Positions 1 through 5,692 of a DNA stretch of 6,498 nucleotides are shown piece by piece. The DNA comes from Dehalococcoidia bacterium (GTDB lineage Bacteria; Chloroflexota; Dehalococcoidia; Dehalococcoidales; DAOWLH01): the NCBI GenBank assembly GCA_030638985.1, contig DAOWDO010000013.1:1-6498 (forward strand), in the 5' to 3' direction. Below the pieces are notes generated by a model. The model was not told where the DNA came from. It was given only the letters and a program-made list of their open reading frames with translations, and searched no databases. Positions within the stretch are counted from its first letter, which is position 1. The number at the start of each line of letters is the position of its first letter. The position numbers and the translations under genes are program-made.

Positions 1-255
1 CTCCTGCTCGCTGTGGCGGGGCTCTCGTAGCTCGTAGCCGATAAAGCTGAGCTCTAGCCGATTACCGGTGAAGTCCTCGATGGGGGATATCTCCTCCAGT
101 AGCTGCCTTATCCCTTCCTCCTGAAACCGGCGGAAGGAGTCTAGCTGAACTTCGATAAGGTTGGGTATGTCCATGACCCGGGGTAGCTTGGCATATGATT
201 TTCTGGGGGCAGGCGGTCTTTCCACGCTGGAAGGCGCTGGTGAATTAGATAACAT
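1..255 (-). CDS. rpoB: DNA-directed RNA polymerase subunit beta, N-terminal fragment (runs off left edge)
   Basis: This is the start of the beta subunit of RNA polymerase, which with beta' forms the catalytic core. Reading leftward from the ATG at 255 gives 85 uninterrupted codons to the edge of the window. Residues 1-20 are a Pro/Ser-rich, poorly conserved tail. Residues 30-45 (IPNLIEVQLDSFRRF) and 56-65 (ISPIEDFTGN) are the signature of the beta-subunit N-terminus (protrusion and beta-lobe region), followed by LELSFIGYELREPR. The start is supported by AAGGAG five bases upstream and by the fit to family N-termini. The catalytic and rifampicin-binding parts lie outside the window. The gene is divergent from the exporter operon and has its own promoter, so here it is not simply the distal part of an rplJL transcript. 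The identification is by motif recognition and I consider it very safe. Confidence 0.96.
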   Translation of the reverse strand, partial: MLSNSPAPSSVERPPAPRKSYAKLPRVMDIPNLIEVQLDSFRRFQEEGIRQLLEEISPIEDFTGNRLELSFIGYELREPRHSEQE

Positions 256-260
256 CTCTA

Positions 261-266
261 CTCCTT
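261..266 (-). promoter_or_regulatory. Ribosome binding site of rpoB
   Basis: On the minus strand AAGGAG lies five bases before the ATG at 255. It fixes the rpoB start, since no other in-frame start nearby has a comparable site. The TAA of a possible 11-codon leader reading frame (300-265) overlaps its first bases. Confidence 0.85.
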
Positions 267-372
267 AAATAGGCGTACAAAAAATAAGCACTACGGTCAT
301 GCTAAAGCAAAATCGGATACGTCAGCGGAGGAATATGGATAGGAAACAGATTAGAGGCATAAGCAAAGATGA

Positions 373-401
373 ATAATACCACAAATTATGCAATGTGTCA
401 A
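373..401 (-). promoter_or_regulatory. Sigma-70-type promoter of rpoB
   Basis: Read on the minus strand, a perfect TTGACA (-35, 401-396) is followed after exactly 17 bases by TATTAT (-10, 378-373), which matches consensus at five of six bases. Transcription should begin near 366 and leave a leader of roughly 110 nt before the rpoB ATG. This is the strongest promoter by sequence in the window, as expected for an RNA polymerase gene. The assignment rests on sequence match and position. No operator or clear attenuator was found in the leader. Confidence 0.82.
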
Positions 402-456
402 GGCCCCTGGTTAGCCTGAAGAAAAAATATGATTGGCTTATTTAATATTTTTAGTT

Positions 457-485
457 TTGCAAGCATCCGCTGACTAGGCTATAAT
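457..485 (+). promoter_or_regulatory. Sigma-70-type promoter of the ABC exporter operon
   Basis: TTGCAA (457-462, four of six matches to TTGACA), a 17-base spacer and a perfect TATAAT (480-485) are followed by a likely transcription start near 491-493. The sequence upstream (421-456) is very AT-rich and could act as an UP element. The leader would be only about 20 nt and just long enough to carry the ribosome binding site at 501-507. The -10 box contains the first two bases of an in-frame ATG at 484, which therefore cannot be the usual start codon. Confidence 0.75.
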
Positions 486-500
486 GGTTATCACCTATCT

Positions 501-507
501 AAAGGGG
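501..507 (+). promoter_or_regulatory. Ribosome binding site that decides the GTG start of the exporter ATPase
   Basis: AAAGGGG lies six bases before the GTG at 514. This is good spacing, and the site falls inside the predicted transcript. It supports GTG 514 over the upstream ATG 484, which overlaps the promoter -10 box and has no Shine-Dalgarno sequence. Confidence 0.72.
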
Positions 508-513
508 CGTTCT

Positions 514-1401
514 GTGGCAGTAATCAAGACTGTTGGTCTTACCAAGTACTATGGTAAAACGAGGGGTATAGAGGACCTCAATCTGGAGATTGACGAAGGT
601 GAGATTTTCGGCTTTCTTGGCCCCAATGGCGCCGGCAAGACGACGACCATTCGCCTGCTTTTAAATCTTATCCGGCCCACCCGGGGGTCTGCTCATATCT
701 TTGGCATTGATATCCGGCATAACTCCCTGGAAATCCGCCAGCGCCTGGGGTATGTGCCCGGCGATGTTGTGCTCTATGATGGCATGACCGGCATGGATTA
801 TCTCAGGCTGATGGGCAGCTTCCACCGTAACCATGATGGCCGCCGCTTGCGTGAGCTCCAGGAGCGGCTGGAGCTGGATTTGACTCGCAAGGCCCGGACC
901 TATTCCAAGGGTATGAAACAGAAGCTGGTCATTATACAGGCCTTTATGAATGACCCGGAGCTGCTGGTACTGGACGAACCGACCCTGGGACTTGACCCGT
1001 TAATACAGCGCCAGTTCTATGACCTTATGCTGGAGGAGAAGAGTCACGGCAAGACCATATTTCTTTCCTCACACATCCTGCCTGAGGTGGAGCGGGTATG
1101 TGATAGGGTTGGCATAGTCCGTAAGGGACACCTGGTGGATATTGAGAGAGTGGATACTCTCAAACACAGGAAAGTGCGGCGTATGGAGTTAATCCTGAGC
1201 CGGGAACTGGCCGAAGATGAAATCAAGCTGGAGGGAGTTGACATTCTCGGCGTCAATGGTAGAAGGGTGGAGCTCAGGGTGCACGGCGATGTGCCCAGGT
1301 TGCTGGAGCAACTGTGCCAGCTACCGGTTGAAGACATGTCTTTTCCCGAGGCCAGCCTGGAAGACACCTTTATGGAGTTTTACGGGGAGGAACAGACTTG
1401 A
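514..1401 (+). CDS. ABC transporter ATP-binding protein (ABC-2 exporter type)
   Basis: This is the cytoplasmic ATPase of a two-gene exporter, 295 residues from the GTG start. An ATG at 484 would add ten residues but lies in the promoter. Visible motifs are Walker A GPNGAGKTT (36-44), signature YSKGMKQK (130-137) in place of LSGGQ, Walker B LLVLDEPT (150-157, with D154 and E155), GLDP (159-162) and the switch histidine in SSH (185-187). At the Q-loop the sequence reads GYVPGD (79-84), so glycine replaces the usual glutamine. I believe this is a variant known in a subset of this family. Residues from about 215 form a C-terminal regulatory domain ending in SLEDTFMEFY, typical of COG1131 proteins such as NatA, BcrA and DrrA. 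It overlaps the permease gene by 4 bp, which suggests translational coupling. The substrate cannot be read from sequence; antibiotic, lipid or peptide export are all possible. Confidence 0.93.
   Translation: MAVIKTVGLTKYYGKTRGIEDLNLEIDEGEIFGFLGPNGAGKTTTIRLLLNLIRPTRGSAHIFGIDIRHNSLEIRQRLGYVPGDVVLYDGMTGMDYLRLMGSFHRNHDGRRLRELQERLELDLTRKARTYSKGMKQKLVIIQAFMNDPELLVLDEPTLGLDPLIQRQFYDLMLEEKSHGKTIFLSSHILPEVERVCDRVGIVRKGHLVDIERVDTLKHRKVRRMELILSRELAEDEIKLEGVDILGVNGRRVELRVHGDVPRLLEQLCQLPVEDMSFPEASLEDTFMEFYGEEQT
1384..1390 (+). promoter_or_regulatory. Ribosome binding site of the permease (supports a TTG start)
   Basis: GGGGAGG lies inside the end of the ATPase gene, seven bases before the TTG at 1398. 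It supports the rare TTG start, which shares the four bases TTGA with the ATPase stop codon. Confidence 0.7.
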
Positions 1402-2204
1402 GCTGGAGCCTGTTTACCAGCAATCTTAAGCTCAGTCGCTGGGGAATAACGGCCTGGGCGGTCATCCTGTTTCTGTATGGCCTGCTTACCCTGTATATTT
1501 ACCCTTCCATCTCTGGCTCAACCAGTGCCATCCTCGAATATATCAATTCACTGCCCGAGGTTCTTAAGGCCGCCTTTGGCTACGGGGATGCCGATATTGT
1601 AACCCTGACGCCAGATATCTTTGTCACCATGGAGTTTGCCGTCCTGTGGCCGCTCTTAATTGGCGTCTATGCCATATTTTCAGGCATCAGCGTTGCCCGT
1701 GAGGCCGAGCGCGGCACCCTGGATTTGTTGATAGCCCAGCCCATCCGGCGTTACCAGGTTATCATCAGCAAGTTTGCTGTTTTTATCCTGGGGGCGGTAG
1801 TAATAGCGGTTGCTTCTCTGCTGGGCCTGATGGCCGGTGCCGGCCTGATTAATGAGCCGGTGAATATCACCAGCCTGTCACTGGTGCTGGCTGAAGCACT
1901 GCTCTTTGTACTGGCCATCGGCGGCTATACCCTGCTGCTGGCGGCTGTATTCCTTGAGCCCAGGAAAAGCCTGCTGCTGGCCGGTGTCATCACCGCGGCC
2001 ATGTATATCATCAATTTTATGGTGCCCATTCTGGACCCCGCTGTTGAGTGGATAAAGAACGTCTCCTTGTTCAACTACTATCAGCCGCAGCAGATTGTCA
2101 CTAGCGGCTCCTTGGATGGAACGGCGGTGGCCGTATATTCCGGGGTAGCCGTGGTATCTTTTATTGCGGCTGTGCTAATCTTCCAGCGTCGTGATATAAG
2201 CTGA
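1398..2204 (+). CDS. ABC-2 type transporter permease
   Basis: This is the membrane partner of the preceding ATPase, 268 residues from a TTG start. By hydrophobicity I see six membrane segments, at roughly 16-35, 77-99, 121-147, 157-185, 189-210 and 242-263. Between segments two and three lies the cytoplasmic stretch ISVAREAERGTLDLL (97-111) followed by AQPIRRYQVIISKF (113-126). This is the conserved element of NosY-like ABC-2 permeases that contacts the ATPase. The C-terminus FQRRDIS (262-268) is also typical. A region of about 40 residues between segments one and two (36-76) probably faces outside the cytoplasm. One ATPase plus one six-helix permease would assemble as two copies of each. The 4-bp overlap and the lack of an internal promoter indicate one operon. 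The substrate is unknown. Confidence 0.9.
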   Translation: MSWSLFTSNLKLSRWGITAWAVILFLYGLLTLYIYPSISGSTSAILEYINSLPEVLKAAFGYGDADIVTLTPDIFVTMEFAVLWPLLIGVYAIFSGISVAREAERGTLDLLIAQPIRRYQVIISKFAVFILGAVVIAVASLLGLMAGAGLINEPVNITSLSLVLAEALLFVLAIGGYTLLLAAVFLEPRKSLLLAGVITAAMYIINFMVPILDPAVEWIKNVSLFNYYQPQQIVTSGSLDGTAVAVYSGVAVVSFIAAVLIFQRRDIS

Positions 2205-2299
2205 TAACTAAGGCAGGGGCTCTGTCGAAATACCGGTTTTGCTTATCTGCCGCAACCCAGAGTGATACGTTATCGCTTAAAGTGCCGGAGTAATCTGCT

Positions 2300-3232
2300 A
2301 TGTCTGTAGCTAGCGAGCTTGTCGGTATTACACCGAAAAAGGGCATGTTATTGACCATCGGTGTTTTTGACGGTGTACACCTGGGTCATCGGCAACTGCT
2401 TTCAATCCTGGTTGAGCAGGCAAAGCAGCAGGACTTGATCAGCGGCGTTATCACTTTCAAGCAGCACCCCCAGAAAGTGCTCCGGACTGGGGTAGATATA
2501 CCCTTTCTGACCAATCTTCTGGAGAAAATCAAGTTGCTCAAGGATGAAGGAGTAGATGTTGTCATCCCGCTTTCCTTTACCCTGGAACTGGCCCAGACCG
2601 GCGCCGGCACTTTCATCGGCCTGCTTATGGAAAATCTCAAAATGCGTGGACTGGTGCTCGGGCCGGACTTTGCCCTGGCCAGAAACCGGGAGGGCGACAT
2701 CGATGCTCTACGAGCTTTAGGACAGAGGATGGGCTTTGGTCTGACGGTCGTCCCCGAAGCTAAAATCAACGGTGAAGTGGTCAGCAGCACTGGCGTCAGG
2801 AATGCCCTAGCCCTGGGTGATGTGAATAAAGCTAGCAGGATGCTTGGCCGCTACTATGGCCTGGAAGGGTGCGTCGTCAGCGGTGCTGGCCGCGGTGCCG
2901 AGATGGGCTTTCCCACGGCCAACCTGGATTTGGAGCCGGAACGGGCGCTGCCGGCTGATGGCATCTACGCCACCTGGGCCTATATCGGCGGCCAGCGGCA
3001 CCGCTCGGTGACCAATATCGGTCGGCGTCCTACCTTTGGAGAAAGCGAACGGGCTGTTGAAGTCCATATCCTTGACTTCAGCGGTGCTCTGTATCGCCGC
3101 CAGCTAAAAATTGATATAATAGAAAAACTTCGCCCCGAGGAGAAGTTTGACACCACGGAGCAACTGGAGCAACAGATTGCGCAGGACGTGGCCAGGGCGA
3201 GGCTATTACTTGACGGATTGGGGGACAAGTAG
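2300..3232 (+). CDS. ribF: Bifunctional riboflavin kinase / FMN adenylyltransferase (FAD synthetase)
   Basis: The protein converts riboflavin to FMN and then FMN to FAD in the cytoplasm, using ATP for both steps. At 310 residues it has the usual length. The N-terminal adenylyltransferase domain shows TIGVFDGVHLGHR (19-31), with the HxGH nucleotide-binding motif at 27-30, and GPDFALARNREGD (121-133). SSTGVRNAL (162-170) leads into the C-terminal kinase domain, with GRGAEMGFPTAN (197-208; the PTAN motif binds flavin and ATP-Mg), DGIYA (220-224), TNIGRRPTFG (238-247), EVHILDF (254-260) and the closing LRPEEKFDTTEQLEQQIAQD (277-296). The ATG at 2300 has GGAG nine bases upstream, and the short N-terminal leader fits the family. 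I saw no convincing promoter in the 95-bp gap after the permease. No FMN riboswitch is visible. The gene is followed two bases later by tyrS. Confidence 0.96.
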   Translation: MSVASELVGITPKKGMLLTIGVFDGVHLGHRQLLSILVEQAKQQDLISGVITFKQHPQKVLRTGVDIPFLTNLLEKIKLLKDEGVDVVIPLSFTLELAQTGAGTFIGLLMENLKMRGLVLGPDFALARNREGDIDALRALGQRMGFGLTVVPEAKINGEVVSSTGVRNALALGDVNKASRMLGRYYGLEGCVVSGAGRGAEMGFPTANLDLEPERALPADGIYATWAYIGGQRHRSVTNIGRRPTFGESERAVEVHILDFSGALYRRQLKIDIIEKLRPEEKFDTTEQLEQQIAQDVARARLLLDGLGDK

Positions 3233-3234
3233 AC

Positions 3235-4524
3235 ATGGCTGCCGGTTCTAGCCGGGACATGCAGAAATTACTGCGTCGTGGAGTGGCCGAGGTTATTGTT
3301 GAAGATGAGATGGCCGGGCTGCTGAACTCTGGTAGGAAGCTGCGGTTGAAGGAGGGCTTTGACCCCAGCTTCCCTGACATCCACCTGGGCCATATGGTCG
3401 GCCTGAAAAAGCTGCGCCAGTTTCAGGATTTGGGACACCAGGTGGTTTTAATTGTCGGTGACTGGACAGCCCGCATAGGTGACCCCAGCGGTGCTACAGT
3501 TACCCGGCCCATGTTATCGGCCCAGGAGGTAGAGGCCAACGCCAGGACCTATATGGAGCAGTTCTTCAAAATAGTGGACAAGGAAAAGACCGAGGTCAGG
3601 TGGCAGAGCGAGTGGTTCGGCGGGTTTAACCTGGCCGACGTCATCCAGCTTACCAGCAAGTTCACCATCGCCCAGCTTCTGGCGCGGGACGACTTCAGCA
3701 AGCGCTATAGCGAAGGACGGCCGATAACCATAACAGAATTCCTCTACCCCCTGCTCCAGGCCTACGACTCGGTGGCCGTCAAGGCCGATGTCGAGTTTGG
3801 CGGCACCGACCAGAAGTTCAACCTGTTGCTCGGCCGTGATCTGCAGACGATGGCAGGCCAGCAACCGCAGCAGGTCTTTCTGGTGCCCATCCTCACCGGC
3901 ACCGATGGCAGTCAGAAGATGAGCAAGAGCCTGGGCAACTATATCGGCGTCGCCGAGCCGCCGGAGGAGATATACGGCAAGGTGATGTCCATACCGGACA
4001 GCCTTATAATGGACTACTTTACGCTGGTGACCGATGTGCCCGATGATGAGCTTGAGCAATTCAGCAAGGCTCTGGAGAAAGAAGCGGTCAATCCCATGGA
4101 GCTCAAGAAACGGCTGGCGCGGGAGATTGTCGGCCAGTTGTATGACGATACGACAGCAGCCAAGGCAGAGGAGCACTTTGCTAGAGTGGTGCAGCGGAAA
4201 GAGGCGCCAGAAGAAATGCGGCAAGTCAAGATAACTGAAGAATTACTACAAAGAATAAAAGCTAGCTCATTTCAAGAGAATGGATTTATGGGTAGCATCA
4301 GAGAGGTCGGCAAGCCTGAGACTGAGAAGTGGATTGTATCAGTTCCTCTGCTGTTATGTGAGACAGGCTTAGTTAAAAGTCGTAGTGATGCTAAGCGTCT
4401 TATAGCACAAGAGTCTGTTCAAATAGATGGCAGGACAATTTATGAGACAAAGGGTAATATCAAGATAGGCAGCATTGTCAAGGTGGGCAATCGCCGTTTT
4501 ATAAAATTAGTCAGTGACGAATAA
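3235..4524 (+). CDS. tyrS: Tyrosyl-tRNA synthetase
   Basis: This class I synthetase charges tRNA-Tyr with tyrosine; it has 429 residues. The catalytic domain shows the HIGH motif as HLGH (50-53, in GFDPSFPDIHLGH), GDPSG (82-86), the tyrosine-pocket run YPLLQAYD (171-178, with Y171, Q175 and D178), FGGTDQKFN (188-196) and KMSKS (228-232). The end (about 365-425) is an S4 RNA-binding domain, including LVKSRSDAKRLI (379-390) and VQIDGR (395-400). Length and motif wording suggest the TyrZ-like subgroup rather than the E. coli type. It follows ribF by two bases and is probably cotranscribed. The start ATG at 3235 has GGGGGA nine bases upstream; an ATG at 3259 is possible but lacks a site. No T-box is present upstream. 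The last 97 codons have markedly lower GC and different codon choice from the rest of the gene, although the reading frame and motifs are intact. Confidence 0.96.
   Translation: MAAGSSRDMQKLLRRGVAEVIVEDEMAGLLNSGRKLRLKEGFDPSFPDIHLGHMVGLKKLRQFQDLGHQVVLIVGDWTARIGDPSGATVTRPMLSAQEVEANARTYMEQFFKIVDKEKTEVRWQSEWFGGFNLADVIQLTSKFTIAQLLARDDFSKRYSEGRPITITEFLYPLLQAYDSVAVKADVEFGGTDQKFNLLLGRDLQTMAGQQPQQVFLVPILTGTDGSQKMSKSLGNYIGVAEPPEEIYGKVMSIPDSLIMDYFTLVTDVPDDELEQFSKALEKEAVNPMELKKRLAREIVGQLYDDTTAAKAEEHFARVVQRKEAPEEMRQVKITEELLQRIKASSFQENGFMGSIREVGKPETEKWIVSVPLLLCETGLVKSRSDAKRLIAQESVQIDGRTIYETKGNIKIGSIVKVGNRRFIKLVSDE
4231..4524 (+). other. Low-GC segment covering the linker and S4 domain of tyrS
   Basis: By hand count, 116 of the 290 bases at 4231-4520 are G or C (40%), against 73 of 120 (61%) in the catalytic part at 3601-3720. 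Codon choice changes too. All four glutamines in this segment use CAA, whereas upstream I count 18 CAG and 3 CAA. Leucine TTA occurs four times in 97 codons here but about three times in the preceding 332. The change begins near residue 333, ahead of the S4 domain, and continues to the stop codon. A recombined or transferred 3' end is one explanation; relaxed codon selection in a small RNA-binding module is another. Confidence 0.7.
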
Positions 4525-4540
4525 AGTCCACTTAACCGCT

Positions 4541-4568
4541 TTGCTAGAGTGATAAATTCGGATATAAT
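4541..4568 (+). promoter_or_regulatory. Sigma-70-type promoter of the aminotransferase-serA operon
   Basis: TTGCTA (4541-4546, four of six matches to the -35 consensus), a 16-base spacer and a perfect TATAAT (4563-4568) lie between tyrS and the aminotransferase. The start of transcription would be near 4575, giving a leader of about 20 nt that holds the ribosome binding site. This separates serine synthesis from the ribF-tyrS unit, although read-through cannot be excluded because no terminator hairpin is visible after tyrS. Confidence 0.75.
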
Positions 4569-4583
4569 GTAGCCACCAGAGAA

Positions 4584-4589
4584 AAGGAG
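4584..4589 (+). promoter_or_regulatory. Ribosome binding site of the class V aminotransferase
   Basis: AAGGAG lies seven bases before the ATG at 4597. It is a near-ideal site, confirms this start, and lies within the short predicted leader. Confidence 0.85.
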
Positions 4590-4596
4590 ACAGCCA

Positions 4597-5688
4597 ATGA
4601 CCAATCTACGCATTCCAGGACCGACCCCCTGCCCCGAAGAGGTGCTCAAGGAGATGAGCCGGCAGATGATAAACCACCGCGGACCGGAGTTTGCCGAGCT
4701 TCTAAATGATGTCACCGGCAAACTGAAACAGCTCTTCCAGACCAAGAATGATGTCTTCCTGCTGACCGGTTCGGGCACGGGTGGCCTGGAAGCGGCCGTG
4801 GTCAATGTGCTCTCTCCCGGGGACAGGGTGCTGGCGGTATCAATAGGTGTCTTTGGCGACCGCTTTGCTGCCATCGCCAGGCAGTTTGGCGCCGATGTCG
4901 TTCCTCTAAATTATGAATGGGGCAAGGCGGCTGACCCGGAGGAAATCCGTAAGGCCCTGGGTAAAGACCACAATATCAAGGCGGTGCTGGTTACCCACAA
5001 CGAGACCTCTACCGGTGTTACCAATGACCTGGCCGAGATAAGCACTGTGGTCAAGGAAGCCGGCAGGCTGCTGGTTGTTGATGCCATCAGCAGCCTGGGC
5101 TCAATTGAGATGCCGGTGGACGAGTGGCGCTGTGATGTGACCGTCACCGGCTCCCAGAAGGGCTGGATGATACCGCCCGGGCTGACCATGGTGGCCGTCA
5201 GCCAGCAGGCCTGGGAAGCCAACGCTGAGGCCAGGATGCCCCGTTTCTACTGGGACTTTGCCAAAGCCAGGAGCTATCTGGAAAAGGGACAGACGCCGTG
5301 GACACCGGCGGTCTCCATTGTCTTCGCCTTCAGGGTGGCGCTGGATAGGATGCTTGAGGAAGGTTTAACCGGTATCATTGCACGCCATGCCAGAATCGCC
5401 CGGAAGGTGCGTGACGGAGTGAAGGCGCTGGGGCTGCCGCTCTTTGCCGAGGAAAGCCATGCCTCCGACACGGTTACGTCGATAGCTGCCCCGGAAGGGC
5501 TTGACGTCAAGAAGCTGCTTAAGATTTTAAGGGAGGAGCACCAGACGGTGCTCGGCGGTGGCCAGCAGCACTTAATGGGCAAGATATTCCGCATCGGCCA
5601 TCTTGGCTGGGTAACCGAGGAAGACATCAATATGGTGTTTCAATCATTGATGATTGCCCTGCCCCAGGCAGGATACGAGGTTGCTTGA
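4597..5688 (+). CDS. Class V PLP-dependent aminotransferase (alanine-glyoxylate / serine-pyruvate type; possible phosphoserine transaminase)
   Basis: This cytoplasmic fold-type I PLP enzyme has 363 residues, close to the family norm. Visible features are the N-terminal IPGPTPCPEEV (6-16), the phosphate-binding loop GSGTGGLEA (58-66), D162 in VVDAISSLG (160-168), which should contact the PLP ring nitrogen, the Schiff-base lysine K188 in TGSQKGWM (184-191), and the carboxylate-binding arginine R332 in FRIGHLG (331-337). These mark the AGAT/serine-pyruvate group, not the classical SerC group. The gene is four bases upstream of serA, and the two share a promoter. The context suggests it uses 3-phosphohydroxypyruvate, with glutamate or alanine as amino donor, as reported for AGAT-like transaminases in some archaea. 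Alternatives are alanine-glyoxylate or serine-glyoxylate transamination. The family call is firm; the substrate is inferred from the neighbour. Confidence 0.92.
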   Translation: MTNLRIPGPTPCPEEVLKEMSRQMINHRGPEFAELLNDVTGKLKQLFQTKNDVFLLTGSGTGGLEAAVVNVLSPGDRVLAVSIGVFGDRFAAIARQFGADVVPLNYEWGKAADPEEIRKALGKDHNIKAVLVTHNETSTGVTNDLAEISTVVKEAGRLLVVDAISSLGSIEMPVDEWRCDVTVTGSQKGWMIPPGLTMVAVSQQAWEANAEARMPRFYWDFAKARSYLEKGQTPWTPAVSIVFAFRVALDRMLEEGLTGIIARHARIARKVRDGVKALGLPLFAEESHASDTVTSIAAPEGLDVKKLLKILREEHQTVLGGGQQHLMGKIFRIGHLGWVTEEDINMVFQSLMIALPQAGYEVA

Positions 5689-5692
5689 TAAG

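Noticed and set aside
22..40. Short tandem repeat (ctcgtag twice) near the left edge
   Set aside because: It lies within rpoB coding sequence, matches ordinary codons, and is too short to be meaningful.
280..312. Possible attenuator hairpin followed by a T-run in the rpoB leader (minus strand)
   Set aside because: The stem is only about four base pairs (AGCA with TGCT) and weak, so the T-run is not enough to call a terminator.
2237..2275. Possible ribF promoter beginning with TTGCTT
   Set aside because: No hexamer close to TATAAT lies at a 16-18 base spacing, so the match does not exceed chance.
2161..2358. A 65-codon minus-strand frame spanning the permease-ribF gap
   Set aside because: It overlaps the ends of both real genes, and no conserved motif is visible.
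3514..4224. A 236-codon open frame on the minus strand inside tyrS
   Set aside because: It lies wholly antisense to the conserved catalytic domain of tyrS, has no recognisable domain and arises from GC-rich codon structure.
4525..4596. Terminator after tyrS
   Set aside because: No GC-rich stem with a following T-run is present; the gap is filled by the next promoter and ribosome binding site.
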